Below are positions 1-8,626 of a stretch of 64,000 bases of DNA, one piece after another (the stretch's first letter is position 1; each line of letters opens with the position of its first letter). This DNA comes from Clostridium sp. HBUAS56010 (GTDB lineage: Bacteria > Bacillota > Clostridia > Lachnospirales > Lachnospiraceae): NCBI RefSeq assembly GCF_007115105.1, contig NZ_SULJ01000004.1, positions 1 through 64,000 on the forward strand, given 5' to 3'. Position numbers and translations under genes: made by a program. The notes beneath the pieces were generated by a model, which saw nothing but the letters and a program-made list of their open reading frames with translations, made no database searches and was not told the DNA's origin.

Positions 1-114
1 CTGATTATGTAAATTGGTTTAACAACCGTAGGATTCATTCTTCGCTAGGATACCTGACTCCGGTGAAGTATAGAATAAATACCCTTAAAAAAACTGTCTA
101 AAAAACTGTTGACA
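1..114 (+). mobile_element. 3' end of an IS3-family insertion sequence (transposase C-terminus)
   Basis: Frame 3 reads a transposase tail ending at the TAA at 99-101. It contains the typical IS3/IS150 OrfB integrase ending, with the pattern YVNWFNNRRIHSSLGYLTP followed by V-K-Y. Only about 32 codons lie inside the window; the rest is to the left. The element probably ends around 109-114, where ctgttgaca meets unrelated sequence (IS3 ends normally finish in CA). It has inserted into the 3' half of the lipoprotein gene on the other strand. The transposase identity is clear; the exact IS end is inferred, because the left end and target duplication are not visible. Confidence 0.8.
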
Positions 115-499
115 ATCCACTTGTGGGATATGAGCCTGATTGGCCTATTCCTTTAAATCTTACACTTATATAGGATTCACTCATATAGGATATATCATAG
201 TTAATTTCAAGCATTAAGCCATCCATATTCCAATAATTCGCATAATCATTTAACGCTCCGTCTTTTAATCGTTTATTAATCTTAGTTTGTATATTTATAT
301 CTTCCAATCCATCTATTTGCGGATAGTATATTTTCACATTTGTGTTGTCTTCCTGGTTTTCATAAACATATTCGCATCTTTTATCAGAAACACTTTTAGA
401 TGCAGATTCATTGAAATTACCGTGGCTTATACTCTTCGAGCAACCACATAATAAAATCAAAAGTAAAGTTAATAAACATATCGAGTTTATTCTTTTCAT
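98..499 (-). pseudogene. RsiV-like (DUF4163-type) lipoprotein truncated by the IS element
   Basis: The start at 499 has an AGGAG site five bases upstream. The protein opens with a lipoprotein signal and a lipobox (LLILLCGC), so it would be anchored on the outer face of the membrane. Residues 45-125 show the DUF4163-type pattern also seen in the three larger RsiV-like proteins here: a YYPQIDGL motif, then a long amphipathic helix and a Y-I-S-V strand. The reading frame runs into the IS3 end and stops after a few foreign residues. The C-terminal DUF3298 half is therefore missing. By position it was the immunity partner of a lost toxin, of which only a PAAR stub remains just upstream. Confidence 0.75.
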
Positions 500-512
500 T
501 ATCACTCCTTAA

Positions 513-572
513 AAATCTTTTTATTGACTTTGTAATCAGTGGATATCTCTATTGGAATTCTCATAGGCAATC
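513..572 (-). pseudogene. PAAR stub (cassette boundary remnant)
   Basis: Directly after the stop of the immunity-like gene at 573, the minus strand reads a degenerate version of the PAAR segment I-C-T-D-C-K-A-N-E-N-I (here ISTDYKVNKKI). The same join, with the sequence gcctatgagaatt just after the immunity stop, is found at about 5530. This looks like the scar left when a toxin was inserted or removed by recombination in the conserved PAAR region. Confidence 0.55.
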
Positions 573-1210
573 CTAACTTAACCGTTTCAATAAATATGTT
601 ATTCTTCCATTTGAGGCATAAATAGTTTCATTGTTCTTTATATACAAAAAACACAAATCATCAATTCGTATTTTATGTATGTATTCCTGTTCCCTTAAGA
701 CTTGATAATTATTAGGTAATAAAAAGTATACTATTGAATAATAGTCGCCTGTAATGCCTAAACTGCTGGCATAATTATAACCAATTTGCTCATCCTCTGA
801 TTGTAACGCATGGGTGTAAGTTTCTGGACCATATGCATATTGATATCTGTTCCCATTATACTCTGTATAATCCACTTCGAAATCTATTTCCTCACCTATA
901 ATACTCGTAATATCTGGGCCTCTTAAATTACCTTTTTCATCAAACCCAGAATAACTAGATGGTAATGAAAAATCTACTGGAACAGAATCAACAATTTTCC
1001 ATTTCCCATAAAATAATTGGTCATAAGTAATGGTATTTCCTAATTCATATTCATCAACCTTTTTTTCTTTTGATTGAATTGGTTTCAAATATTCTTTTTT
1101 TGTCCTGTGCTATGTAAAGTAGCCTTATTAATAAAAAAAACAGCAAATAATATTACTAAAAAAACCAAATTTAATATTACAGAAATAATTAAGAGTCTTT
1201 TTCTTGTCAT
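573..1210 (-). pseudogene. Putative lysozyme-immunity protein, 211-residue family, frameshifted
   Basis: This is a homologue of the intact protein at 5544-6179. The 171-residue open part (573-1088) covers the conserved C-terminal domain, with motifs YELGNTITYDQL, GKWKIVDSV, GPDITSIIGEE, YAYGPETYTHA and a final LLKRLS. The N-terminal membrane anchor (start at 1210) is in another frame, broken at the A-run near 1098. Restoring one base joins the anchor to the domain. It lies just after a PAAR-lysozyme remnant and overlaps its tail, as in the intact cassettes. A homopolymer sequencing error could also explain the break. Confidence 0.7.
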
Positions 1211-1700
1211 TTAGTGATCACCTTTCCATTTACTGCATCTATTGGCATATCTCCGTAATTCCCATCAAAGAATATTTTAAGAGTATTTCTGTCCTACTAT
1301 ACCATCCATCTCTATATACTTTATTTTCTGATTTCTTTTCAATTATTGCATCATAGTAATCATTAATGATGATTCTTAATTTGTTTTTCTCATACGAACC
1401 ATTTTAAAGGTAGGGTAACAATCCGTTAATTACACCTAAAAAGCCAACATTATAAACAAATGCTCATAATTATCAATTGGAATAACAATCAACTTTTCTG
1501 GGTAAACGGCAGGTTTTAGACTCTTACAACTTCTAATCATATATATTTTTCTATTGGCTTGGCAGTCAATTAAGACTCAAATTGGACTTCTCTTTTCAAT
1601 TTCTTTATTTAGTTGCGCCTAGTATATAGCCAATTTGCCCAGCCTCTGATTGTACTGCATACATATTTTGTATCCACCAAACATAGCTTATGTTAATTTG
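1204..1700 (-). pseudogene. Decayed PAAR-lysozyme toxin plus an immunity fragment
   Basis: On the minus strand, 1204-1460 translates piecewise into the lysozyme C-terminus found at 6176-6541, including GLLPYL, then a stop, then NGSYEKN, a DGWYSRTE block and a final DGNYGDMPIDAVNGKVI. About 1500-1570 gives a worn PAAR block (I-D-C-Q-A-N-R-K-I-Y). From 1620 to 1690 a fragment matches the immunity motif around Q-S-E-x-x-Q-I-G-Y. Several stops and frameshifts make it non-functional. It shows that another full toxin/immunity cassette once stood here. Confidence 0.65.
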
Positions 1701-1726
1701 CAAACTTAAATTTAAAATTTCATTAA

Positions 1727-2386
1727 TTAATTATGCTCTTTTTCATACATATCTGCATTTTTAATGAATGCTACTCGTTTCATCAAAAATTCAAAGCCAT
1801 CATATTCAAATATCAATGTATTATTATCAATTATATAAAAACTTGTAGAATTAATAGGAAATAATTTATTTGTAGTCTCCAAGCAATTAACTTCTACATA
1901 ATTAAAATAGTCTCCGCTAATTCCTAACTCCATTACACTAATTGAATGGTCACCTAAAAAATGCTGCTGCTGCCCATTTTCAATAACAGGAATTATATAA
2001 ATCCAATAAGAGGGAGAGGTTCCAACAATTGTATTATTAAATAGTATTTCATTTTGATTGAAATAAATACGATTTCCTATAATATCCGGGGCAACTACTT
2101 CTTCTAAGTCTCCCTGAGGGGAAGGAAAAAGCCTACTTTTATAATTAAGATTATCGGTTATTTCCCATTCGCCATAAAACATTTTATAGCTAGAATTTAT
2201 GAGGCTATTATTAATAGCTGTTTTACCTTCATCTTCAGGTTTTAGAGCCTCACAATCAGGTTCATAAGGTATCATAGGGGGGGCTTTTTTAGCATTATTA
2301 TTAAGATATAAATAAATATTTGCTATACTTGAAATAATGAAAGCTAGAGTTACAATATAAATAAAAATTTTTTTTGAGAAAAACAT
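1727..2386 (-). CDS. Putative membrane-anchored immunity protein (211-residue family)
   Basis: A 219-residue protein with one N-terminal membrane helix (residues 7-27) and an outer domain. It shares with the proteins at 573, 5544 and 11726 the motifs Y-K-M-F-Y-G-E-W-E-I-T-D, A-P-D-I-I-G, and ELGISGDYFNYVEV, and a C-terminal F-L-M-K-R. An AGAGGTG site lies about eight bases before the start. It directly follows the lysozyme-type toxin region at 2421-3711, the same order as the intact effector/immunity pair at 12 kb. I infer that it protects the cell surface from a peptidoglycan hydrolase. The family is not one I can name, so the function rests on position and topology. Confidence 0.7.
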   Translation of the reverse strand: MFFSKKIFIYIVTLAFIISSIANIYLYLNNNAKKAPPMIPYEPDCEALKPEDEGKTAINNSLINSSYKMFYGEWEITDNLNYKSRLFPSPQGDLEEVVAPDIIGNRIYFNQNEILFNNTIVGTSPSYWIYIIPVIENGQQQHFLGDHSISVMELGISGDYFNYVEVNCLETTNKLFPINSTSFYIIDNNTLIFEYDGFEFLMKRVAFIKNADMYEKEHN

Positions 2387-2420
2387 ATTGTTTTCACCTC
2401 TCCGTTATATTTTTTGAATA

Positions 2421-3711
2421 TTAAAATTTATGACCTTGATATTCGTATATTCCCAACATAAAAATATTATATTCCGTTTCTCCTCTATCTTCATACCCCG
2501 CAGGTTGTTGAAACAATTTTTTGACAATGCCTTTACCCACTTTCAACTTTTCATCAAGATTTTCATAAATACTTCCCCTGCAATATCGATGAATTACTAG
2601 AGCATTAAATTGATCTTGATTCATTTTAAGTTTTAAATAATCTGTATTTTTTAATTTATTTATTCGTTTTGCATGTTGATCTAGCCTCTCTTTAAAATAT
2701 TTATCACAATCTTTAATAGTGATTTTTAACTTCTTACCTTGAAAATACTTTTTTATTTCTTCATAATAAGTTTTCCTGCCATCTTTGTTTGCACTCTTAT
2801 ACTTTATTATTAGATCATTTACATATTTAATATCTTTATCAGTCATACCATGTTTTTTAAGCATGCTTAGCCCCTCTTCTGTGACATCATAGCCATGCCC
2901 ATCAATTGTTGGTATATAAGTTCCCCAGCCTAAGGTAATTCCCCAATCACCTGCAAATTGAAAATAAATTTCTTTAATATTATTTCCATCCATTACAAAA
3001 TAATCTATATAAGCATCTGAATATGGTGGGTATGGCAATTCAATATACTTTAAAAGAGCGCTAGCATTGTTTCCAAAAATAAATTCTGAACTATTACCAT
3101 TGGGAACCTCAACCACACTTATAATCCCTCCTTAAAAACAAGTCAGAAAATCACCTGTAGTAATTGCATCAACAGACTTCCCCTTCGATTCATCCCATAT
3201 CTTAATTTTAGAACTCTTTGCCTTACTCCAACTTTCAGCCAACATAGGGATACATTTTTGCATCGTAGTCTAAGGTTGAGATTTCACTGTTACATTCGTT
3301 CTTTCCGGATACCCAGCAGGGACTGGCAGTTTACAACCTTCAAACGTATATATATTTTCATTTGCTTTTCAGTCTGTACAAACTCCTATAGGACTTCCAT
3401 CCTTTTGCACCACCCCATGATCATGCAACATATCAAATGCCGTTAATTTACTTCCTCCGCTGCGCATAGCACAGACCCGCTTTTTAGATACTTATTTTCT
3501 TTTTGAAACTGGCCATAAAATTCATAATGCCTGGCCATTAGTCCTTTGACTGTTTGTTCGTAACTTTCCACTTCACCATTTTCAGCATCTTTCCATTGTG
3601 CGTACTTTTTAATTTAATTCCCCTTAAATTTGAACTTAAAATCTCCAATAAACACAGCCTCGTTGGTAACTTTAACTCCTGGCTTAGCCACTTGCTTTTT
3701 ATCCGCCATAA
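2421..3711 (-). pseudogene. PAAR-lysozyme effector, N-terminus dead, toxin domain still open
   Basis: The first 200 codons are homologous to the intact effector at 12390-13664 but carry in-frame stops: TTA to TAA after residue 30, TGT to TGA in the T-D-C-K-A-N motif, AAG to TAG, and TAT to TAA just before the toxin. There is also a one-base deletion at the W-C-S-G-G motif. From 3116 down the frame is open for 231 codons and differs from the intact toxin. It has a candidate catalytic Glu in LLKYIELPYPPY, a GITLGWGTYI block and an MNQDQFNALV helix, as expected for a GH24 (T4-lysozyme-like) fold. Translation of the toxin part alone could start at the GTG at 3114-3116. Confidence 0.8.
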
Positions 3712-3734
3712 TTACTCCTCCTAAAAAAACTATT

Positions 3735-4000
3735 AAATATCCTCTTCAACAGCCATGAATATCTTGTCCACAATCCTAACTTATCCGTTTCAATAAATAT
3801 GTTATTCTTCCATTTGATGCATAAATAGTTTCATTGTCCTTTATATACAAAAAACACAAATCATCAATTCGTATCTTGTGTACGTACTCCTGTTCCCTTA
3901 AAACTTGATAATTATTAGGTAAGGGATTTCACTATCCCCTTAAAATGCAATGAAGTTTTTTTACCTTTTAGTAATTAGCTTTCCATTTACTATATTTTTT
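3735..4000 (-). pseudogene. Chimeric scar: chaperone 3' end joined to immunity and toxin fragments
   Basis: The segment 3735-3768 matches the last ten or so codons of the DcrB/Eag-like gene at 13688 (I-F-M-A-V-E-E-D-I). At about 3769 it changes directly into the 3' end of the 211-residue immunity family, which runs to about 3920. Around 3965-4000 a worn copy of the toxin tail (N-G-K-L-I-T-K) follows. The upstream PAAR pseudogene starts at 3711 as in the intact operon, so the chaperone end was carried along when the effector cassette was copied. No gene is intact in this stretch. Confidence 0.65.
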
Positions 4001-4083
4001 TAGTCTTCAAAAATTTTGAAGTTAGTAAAAACAGTTCTATAAACCATACTTGAAAATTTTATAAGTCATTTAAAAGTTGATCT

Positions 4084-4854
4084 CTATTTGTTTAAAATCT
4101 CAAAATATTTCGGATAAATTGCATCTGAAATTTTGTTATATGGAATCTTCACAGAGCCCTTTCCAGAGCAAAAGACAATATTTTTTGTTTCATCAATATA
4201 CCAATTTGTTTCGCCCTGTGTATCCATTAATCTATCAATAATTTCTTGAGGTGTGAACAAATGAAATACATCTTTTTCTTGTTCAAGAGTATATATCATA
4301 AATGCATCCTTGAAATTATGAAATACAGGATTTGCAACACTGTTATAATCTGTTTCTATACCAGATCCATCATTACTATTAATTAATCTTTCATCAATTA
4401 TCATAAAATCGGACAATTCAATCTTTTTACACGTTTTCATATCAATGGTAATGCCAAAAAATCTATCTGTATATCCCATAAAACCAAATACCCCTGATCC
4501 ATTTTTATCATAAGCGTCAAAGCTATACCAAAAGCTAGAAATATATCTATTTGAAAAACCTGCACCACTTTCATAATGGTAATCACAACCTGGTATTGAA
4601 AAATCAACAAATGGCTTATTCATATAATCTTTTGCACCATAAAAAACCTGGTCCTCTAAAAGTTTGTTTATTTCATCTTGCTTCTTTGTATCCCTTAAAT
4701 CACTAATTTGCGGATACTCCACATAGGAATCATTTTTCGTGTATGAAATTACGTTGATTGAGTAATTGTCATTTCTTCCGTCAATTAAGTAGTATACTAG
4801 TAAAGCTAACGCAATAAAAATTACAGTATATATTATAATTTTTTTATTTTTCAC
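4084..4854 (-). CDS. RsiV-like (DUF4163/DUF3298-type) surface protein, putative lysozyme immunity
   Basis: A 256-residue protein with an N-terminal membrane helix (residues 5-23) and an outer region. The outer region has the DUF4163 signature Y-V-E-Y-P-Q-I-S-D-L followed by a helix, and a DUF3298-like C-terminus (ITIDMKTCKKIELSDFMI, L-F-T-P-Q-E-I-I-D). RsiV proteins of Bacillus and Clostridioides are membrane anti-sigma factors whose outer domain binds lysozyme. This copy has no visible cytoplasmic anti-sigma segment. It directly follows a GH19-like toxin gene (15-base gap). I infer immunity to a peptidoglycan hydrolase; a general envelope sensor is the alternative. Confidence 0.7.
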   Translation of the reverse strand: MKNKKIIIYTVIFIALALLVYYLIDGRNDNYSINVISYTKNDSYVEYPQISDLRDTKKQDEINKLLEDQVFYGAKDYMNKPFVDFSIPGCDYHYESGAGFSNRYISSFWYSFDAYDKNGSGVFGFMGYTDRFFGITIDMKTCKKIELSDFMIIDERLINSNDGSGIETDYNSVANPVFHNFKDAFMIYTLEQEKDVFHLFTPQEIIDRLMDTQGETNWYIDETKNIVFCSGKGSVKIPYNKISDAIYPKYFEILNK

Positions 4855-4869
4855 TGATTACCTCCTTGC

Positions 4870-5541
4870 TTAAAAAGGAAATTTATATTTTTGCATCCAT
4901 AAAATATAAGCGTCTTCTCTTAATTTATACTCTGCATTAGTCATTTTGGGGTTCACTACCGCAGTAACATTATGAATATTTCCTGTATCCGCTTTACTAT
5001 TGAGATTATTTTTACTCCAATAAAACACTGCGGCCTCGAATGGGTAGTTTATTGCAATATATTCAGCAGCTTTATTTACTATATCAGAATCGTCTTTTTC
5101 CAATTCCGTTTTCATCCATTTTTTAAATTCAATATAATGATAGTCCCGCGTTAGCTGTATCGCTCCACCTCCACGATATTTCGAGCCCTATTTAGTATAT
5201 GAGTCAAACCATTTATTAATATTTGTTCTGGTGGAAGTGTTTGTAAATGGATGTTTATCCGTACCTGATCCTTCGAGAAATCTATATCCATTGCTGGCTT
5301 CAGCAGAGCATTCAGCAAAAAAAGCACATATTCTTTCTTTGCTACCAATTTGATGTTTTTGAAATAAAGAATTGATTTTATCAATATCTGTTTGATTAAT
5401 CTCCCTATGTTTTCTCACAATTTCTGACGACATATCACTCATGGGACTGTCTTTTCCTGTACCAGACACTTTATAACCACAATGAATATTCTCATTTGCT
5501 TTGCAGTCGGTGCATATTTCTATTGAAATTCTCATAGGCAA
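4870..5541 (-). pseudogene. PAAR stub fused to a GH19-like endolysin toxin, one amber stop
   Basis: The frame opens with the end of the PAAR segment (EICTDCKANENI) and moves into a GH19 chitinase/endolysin-like domain: I-D-K-I-N-S-L-F-Q-K-H, I-C-A-F-F-A-E-C-S-A-E-A-S (candidate catalytic Glu), then a single TAG at 5188-5190. The same frame continues with YRGGGAIQLTRDY, the GH19 substrate-loop signature, and AAVFYWSKNNLN to the stop at 4870. Only that one codon breaks a frame that is otherwise fully conserved. The first 100 or so residues of the PAAR carrier are missing, so it could not load on a spike as it stands. It is followed by the RsiV-like protein at 4084. Confidence 0.75.
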
Positions 5542-5543
5542 TC

Positions 5544-6179
5544 CTAACTTAACCGTTTTAATAAATAGGTTATTGTACCATCGGAAGCATAAATAGTTTC
5601 ATTGTCCTTAATATATAAAAAACACAAATCATCAATTCGTAGCTTACGCACATATTTTTGATTCCTTTTCACTTGATAATTATTAGGCAATAAAAAGTAT
5701 ATTATCGAATAATATTCACCTGTAATTCCTAAACTTCCAGCATAATTATAACCAATTTGCTCCTCTTCTGATCGTAAGGCATGGGTATAAGTCTCTGGAC
5801 CATATGCATATTGATATTTATTTCCTGAAAACTCCACCTTATCTACATCAAAAATTATTTCCTCACCTATTATACTTGTTATATCCGGACCTCTAAAATT
5901 ACCTTCTTTATCAAACCCAGAATAACTGGAGGGTAAAGAAAGATCTGATGAAACAGAATCAACAATTTTCCATTTTCCAATAAATAATTGGTTGTAGGTA
6001 ATTGTACTTCCCAATTCATATCCACCAACATTTTCGTCTACTGATTGGATAGGTTCCAAAGGTTCTTCTTGATCAATACCATTTGAAGTATCACTATTAT
6101 TAAATAAAACATTTAAATATACAATCAAAAAACATAAATTCAGGATTATTGAGAATGACAAAATAATTTTTTTAATCAT
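5544..6179 (-). CDS. Putative membrane-anchored immunity protein (type member, 211 residues)
   Basis: Residues 4-27 form a membrane helix and the rest would be outside the cell. Motifs: YELGSTITYNQL, G-K-W-K-I-V-D-S-V, GPDITSIIGEE, YAYGPETYTHALRSEEEQIG, LGITGEYYSIIYFLLP, DDLCFLYIKDNETIYAS and a final LLKRLS. It starts within the stop codon of the lysozyme fragment upstream (6176-6179 overlap) with AAAGGTG before it. Its relatives sit after lysozyme-type toxins three more times in this window. I do not recognise a named family; the immunity role is inferred from repeated pairing. Confidence 0.7.
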   Translation of the reverse strand: MIKKIILSFSIILNLCFLIVYLNVLFNNSDTSNGIDQEEPLEPIQSVDENVGGYELGSTITYNQLFIGKWKIVDSVSSDLSLPSSYSGFDKEGNFRGPDITSIIGEEIIFDVDKVEFSGNKYQYAYGPETYTHALRSEEEQIGYNYAGSLGITGEYYSIIYFLLPNNYQVKRNQKYVRKLRIDDLCFLYIKDNETIYASDGTITYLLKRLS

Positions 6180-6541
6180 TGGATTATCACCTTTCCATTC
6201 ACTGCATCAATTGGCATATCCCCATAATTCCCGTCAAAGAATATTTCAAGAGTTTTTTCTGTCCTACTATACCAACCAACCTTATATTTTTCTTTATCGG
6301 GCTTACTTTTAATTATTGCGTCATAGTGTGAATTAATAATATTTCTTAATGTACTTTTCTCATAAGAACCACTTTCAAGATACGGTAACAGTCTATTAAT
6401 TTCACCCAATGCGCCAACGTTATACCTTAGTCCAACTAAAGAATTAAATTGATCTTGAGTTAATTTAGCATTAATGCCTGTAGAAATAAAATTTTCAAAT
6501 CTGCCAAATGTTAAATTAGTATCAGTTCCATTTTCATACAA
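6176..6541 (-). pseudogene. C-terminal fragment of a GH24-like lysozyme toxin
   Basis: A 121-codon open frame with no proper start (TTG at 6541, immediately after the stop of the RsiV-like gene). It has the C-terminal half of a T4-lysozyme-like fold: KLTQDQFNSLVGLRYNVGALG, then a helix pair and an ending DGNYGDMPIDAVNGKVIIQ. The catalytic N-terminal Glu region and the PAAR carrier are absent. The same tail is found decayed at 1204-1460. Translation, if any, would yield a dead fragment; it probably survives as a relic linked to its immunity gene. Confidence 0.7.
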
Positions 6542-7351
6542 TCAACGATTGTCTAAAATAGAGTTCCAAATTAAATTATCTTCTATCATAGCACTCTTTA
6601 AATCTTCATAATTTGAACCAAATCGATAATAATTTCCAAGAGGCAAAAGAATAATAAACTGATCACTAGTAAAATAGAAATTATTTTCACTAGTTTCAAA
6701 ATCTTTTTTATGTTCGTCAAATATCTTTTTCAATGCAGACTCCTCGGCTTCTGTCGTATCCACATCAATTCCTTTAAAATAACGCGAATCTAACTTTTCT
6801 TTAAAAGAGCTATTAAAAATATCGGAAATAGTTATTTTTTTTCCAGAAGTTAAATCTATATTAGCAGAATACACCCTATCTATACCATGTGCATTTCCTT
6901 GCATATAAATATAACCTCCAAATTTAATACTAATAACCGTGTCTGTCGCATATTCGATTACATAATCCACAGACCAACTGGTTCCTTGCTCAATTCCGTT
7001 ATCTATTTTTACAATTTCATTATACGGATTTAATGCTGCCTCTTTTATTATGGTATTAACATTTTTTTCCAATTTCTGATCCGCCATACCAGCTATTTGC
7101 GGATATAAAATTTTAATATTTATTTGCTTACTATCATCTATATAATCATAGGATTTTGTTAAAACATCATAGTTTTCTACTTGTTCTGTTTCCGCATTGC
7201 TCTTACTTTCAGATGCTTCTAATAAATCTATATTAAGCTCCGTAGAGATTTTACTGGAGGTATCATTAAAAAAATTTATGAAGGGTTTTATTCTATACGC
7301 ACAGGATAAGATCACAACAGTCAATAATATAATGCATATTTTTGTTTTCAT
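6542..7351 (-). CDS. RsiV-like (DUF4163/DUF3298-type) surface protein
   Basis: The ATG at 7351 is preferred over a TTG eight codons upstream; neither has a strong ribosome site. An N-terminal helix (residues 3-20, ending ILSCAY) could be a signal anchor or a weak lipobox. The outer part has ILYPQIAGM, then a long helix, IEYATDTVISIKFGGYIY, ANIDLTSGKKITISDIF and a C-terminal FYFTSDQFIILLPLGNYYRF. This is a full DUF4163 plus DUF3298 layout. It touches the lysozyme fragment at 6541 with no space, which marks a recombination join. It lacks an obvious toxin partner upstream, so it is probably an orphan immunity gene. Confidence 0.7.
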   Translation of the reverse strand: MKTKICIILLTVVILSCAYRIKPFINFFNDTSSKISTELNIDLLEASESKSNAETEQVENYDVLTKSYDYIDDSKQINIKILYPQIAGMADQKLEKNVNTIIKEAALNPYNEIVKIDNGIEQGTSWSVDYVIEYATDTVISIKFGGYIYMQGNAHGIDRVYSANIDLTSGKKITISDIFNSSFKEKLDSRYFKGIDVDTTEAEESALKKIFDEHKKDFETSENNFYFTSDQFIILLPLGNYYRFGSNYEDLKSAMIEDNLIWNSILDNR

Positions 7352-7645
7352 ATTAATCTTATATAATGTATTCAAAAGCTAATACATATACTTTTCCTTT
7401 CTTTTAAATTTGTGACTGTACTATATTAAAATGCTTACGACTTTATTTTTTTTCTGTGGTTCAAGTACTCAAAAAAAATTATTTACAACTTTATCTGAAT
7501 CATTTATAAACCAGAAAAATCGAAGCTACTTTATCACTCTAGATTTCTTATTCCAACCAAACCTGTGCTGATAAATTATGAATTTAATATAAAGAGTTCT
7601 ATAAACAATACTTGGAAATTTTATAAGTCATTTAAAAGTTGATCT
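7352..7645. other. AT-rich spacer between two RsiV-like genes
   Basis: No open frame is supported. The right 80 bases (about 7580-7645) match the 3' flank of the other RsiV-like gene at about 4005-4083 (shared ataagtcatttaaaagttg), so the flank was copied together with the gene. The remaining stretch is too decayed to assign, but may be a lost toxin. Confidence 0.5.
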
Positions 7646-8416
7646 CTATTTGTTTAAAATCTTAGAATATTTTGGATAAATGGCATCTGAAATTTTGTTA
7701 TACGGAATCTTCACAGAGCTCTTTCCAGAGCAAAAGACAATATTTTTTGTTTCATCAATATACCAATTTGTTTCGCTTTGTGTATCCATTAATCTATCAA
7801 TGATTTCTTGAGGTGTGAACAAATGAAATACATCTTTTTCTTGTTCAAGAGTATATATCATAAATGCATCCTTAAAATTGTGAAATACAGGATTTGCCTC
7901 GCTGTTATAATCTGTTTCTATACCAGATCCATCATTACTATTAATTAATCTTTCATCAATTATCATAAAATCGGGTAGCTCAATTTTTTCGCCAGTTTTC
8001 ATATCAATGGTAATACAAAAAAATCTATATGTATCACGCATAACACCTTCATTTTCTATTATAACTTCACCATATGAATTGAAGCTATACCAAAAACTTG
8101 CAATATCTTCATTAGCCAAACCTACTCCACTGCTAAATTCGTATACATAATCTGGATATGAAAAATCCACAATATATTTACCCATATAATTTTTAGCACC
8201 AAATAAAATCTGATCTTTTAAAAGTCGGTTTATTTTATCTTGCTTTTTTTTATCCTTTAAATCGTCAATTTGAGGATACGCTACATAAGAACCATTCTTT
8301 GTGTATGTTATTATGCTGGTTGAGTAACTATCATTATTCTTATAAACAAGGAAATATACTAGCAATGATAACAGAATAAATATTACAAAATATATTATTA
8401 TTTTTCTATTTTTCAT
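7646..8416 (-). CDS. RsiV-like surface protein, near-copy of the one at 4084
   Basis: The start at 8416 follows AGGAGG by six bases. Layout equals that at 4084: membrane helix, Y-V-A-Y-P-Q-I-D-D-L motif, DUF3298-like end. The C-terminal 115 residues are almost identical to the 4084 protein, with only a handful of substitutions. The middle (about residues 85-140), by contrast, is much more different. This pattern fits gene conversion of the ends with diversification of a toxin-contact region. No toxin gene remains directly upstream, only 180 bases without a gene before the PAAR-like gene at 8627. Confidence 0.7.
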   Translation of the reverse strand: MKNRKIIIYFVIFILLSLLVYFLVYKNNDSYSTSIITYTKNGSYVAYPQIDDLKDKKKQDKINRLLKDQILFGAKNYMGKYIVDFSYPDYVYEFSSGVGLANEDIASFWYSFNSYGEVIIENEGVMRDTYRFFCITIDMKTGEKIELPDFMIIDERLINSNDGSGIETDYNSEANPVFHNFKDAFMIYTLEQEKDVFHLFTPQEIIDRLMDTQSETNWYIDETKNIVFCSGKSSVKIPYNKISDAIYPKYSKILNK

Positions 8417-8626
8417 TAAATACCTCCTAATTAAATGAAAATACATACCATAATGTAAATTATTCCATATTCATATTATACTAAAAAAGTAAACATACCT
8501 AGACTCGTCAGATATGCCTAATTCCGGTTCTCCATCTCCATTCATAGTAACCGCTACATAAAATAGCGTATTGCTATGTCTGATTTTTCATTTCAATAGA
8601 AAACTCAGACATTACCATTTTCCAAG

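Noticed and set aside
3258-3446. Plus-strand frame repeated at 13212-13400
   Set aside because: It is the reverse complement of the PAAR-like domain; the similarity of the two copies simply mirrors the homologous genes.
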